Shown here one piece after another: positions 28,585 through 29,042 of a stretch of DNA of 29,042 nucleotides. The notes under the pieces are model-generated. The model ran no database searches. It was not told the DNA's origin and worked only from the letters and a program-made list of their open reading frames with translations. Within the stretch, counting starts at the first letter, position 1. The number at the start of each line of letters is the position of its first letter. Source of the DNA: Candidatus Rhodoferax randersensis (GTDB taxonomy: Bacteria > Pseudomonadota > Gammaproteobacteria > Burkholderiales > Burkholderiaceae_C). Position numbers and translations under genes: made by a program. The DNA is taken from NCBI GenBank assembly GCA_016718155.1, contig JADKEH010000005.1, forward strand, positions 1-29,042. The letters run 5' to 3'.

Positions 28585-28727
28585 GGGCGACACGGGGCAG
28601 GATTGTTCGGGGCTTGATGGCAGGATCACATCCCAGTGCCGGCCAAAGCCGATGCGCACATGGCCGGGTTCTTTGCACCGCTAGGCCACCAATTGAATAT
28701 TAATGGTGCCTTGAGCTCGGTTGCCGG

Positions 28728-29042
28728 TCAGATAACTGGCTTGCGTCGCCGGTATGCCGCAGCGGCCGCACCAATCGCCAGCAGGGCCAGTGTCGAAGGC
28801 TCGGGCACGCCAACTGGGGGCGCCGTGGTGATGGCACCCACCGCGTCAATATCAGCGCCAACGGTCGCGCCGCTGGTTGAGCCCTCAGTCGGGTCGTCGG
28901 TCAGGCGTATGAACGAGAAGAAGTCGGTCGGACCGTATCCAAAGGCGTCGATATTAATGCCTGCGGTTGCGCCGAATACCTTGCCGACGCTGAACCAGGT
29001 CGAACCGTCCTTGCTGATGTCGACAAAGGTGTCTTCGACATC
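28728..29042 (-). CDS. PEP-CTERM exported protein, 3' end only
   Basis: Open on the minus strand from the right edge of the window to TGA at 28730-28728, 105 codons including the stop. The visible part reads DVEDTFVDISKDGSTWFSVG, FGYGPTDFFSFIRLTDD and VGADIDAVGAI, a beta-rich, Gly/Thr/Asp-rich extracellular-type sequence. It ends with a PEP-CTERM sorting signal: VPEPSTLALLAIG, an Ala-rich hydrophobic helix, then a basic YRRRK tail. In this system an exosortase recognises the motif and cuts it during export, usually linked to exopolysaccharide or biofilm matrix. The start and signal peptide lie outside the window. No exosortase gene is present here. Confidence 0.85.
   Translation of the reverse strand, partial: DVEDTFVDISKDGSTWFSVGKVFGATAGINIDAFGYGPTDFFSFIRLTDDPTEGSTSGATVGADIDAVGAITTAPPVGVPEPSTLALLAIGAAAAAYRRRKPVI

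Noticed and set aside
1..29042. CRISPR array, tRNA, rRNA, insertion sequence or prophage
   Set aside because: No regularly spaced direct repeats, cloverleaf, rRNA signature, transposase motif or phage structural gene was seen on either strand.

Overview
The window looks like chromosomal DNA of a GC-rich betaproteobacterium, most likely Burkholderiales/Comamonadaceae (Rhodoferax-like). The grounds are the style of the IlvD, LytS/LytTR, BASS-transporter and GGDEF-EAL proteins, a ParD/ParE-type pair of a kind common there, and a C-terminal PEP-CTERM sorting signal at the right end. This placement is recognition by eye, not a search. No rRNA, tRNA, CRISPR array, transposase or phage gene was seen.

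Sequence quality matters for reading it. From 1 to about 10,000 every gene is cut into several frames by single-base indels, whatever its function. From 10,000 to the right end genes are intact or carry one or two indels, often in homopolymer runs, and the expected family motif is restored by adding or removing one base. I read most breaks as sequencing or assembly errors, although real decay cannot be excluded from the sequence alone.

Layout. 1-2851 (+): beta-propeller/Y_Y_Y sensor with a C-terminal GGDEF domain, broken. 2930-3412 (-): small DUF4440/SnoaL-like lipoprotein, broken. 3413-3987: no recognisable gene. 3988-5862 (+): LytS-type histidine kinase and LytTR response regulator, broken. 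5921-7936 (-): secreted S9 prolyl-oligopeptidase-type peptidase, broken. 8013-17603: three cassettes, each a periplasmic substrate-binding protein (SBP) followed at once by a membrane-anchored cyclic-di-GMP enzyme. The SBPs are of three unrelated families (sugar-type, PhnD-type, PF04392-type) and no ABC permease or ATPase is present. 17830-18021 (+): tiny lipoprotein. 18078-19937 (-): ilvD. 20105-21174 (-): AraC-family regulator divergent from a six-gene operon at 21309-27750 (+): BASS transporter, NAD-dependent epimerase/dehydrogenase, SDR, Vgb-like propeller with a CxxCH haem motif, MFS transporter and PhlG-like hydrolase. Four of its five junctions are translationally coupled or very short. 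28027-28584 (+): antitoxin/toxin pair. 28728-29042 (-): 3' end of a PEP-CTERM exported protein.

The main discovery candidate is the 8-17.6 kb block. Orphan binding proteins from different structural families appear to serve as periplasmic ligand sensors for neighbouring c-di-GMP synthases/phosphodiesterases, as known for Vibrio NspS-MbaA, but here in three side-by-side versions. The second candidate is the AraC-controlled operon, which looks like an uptake and breakdown pathway for an unidentified hydrophobic or polyketide/aromatic-like compound.
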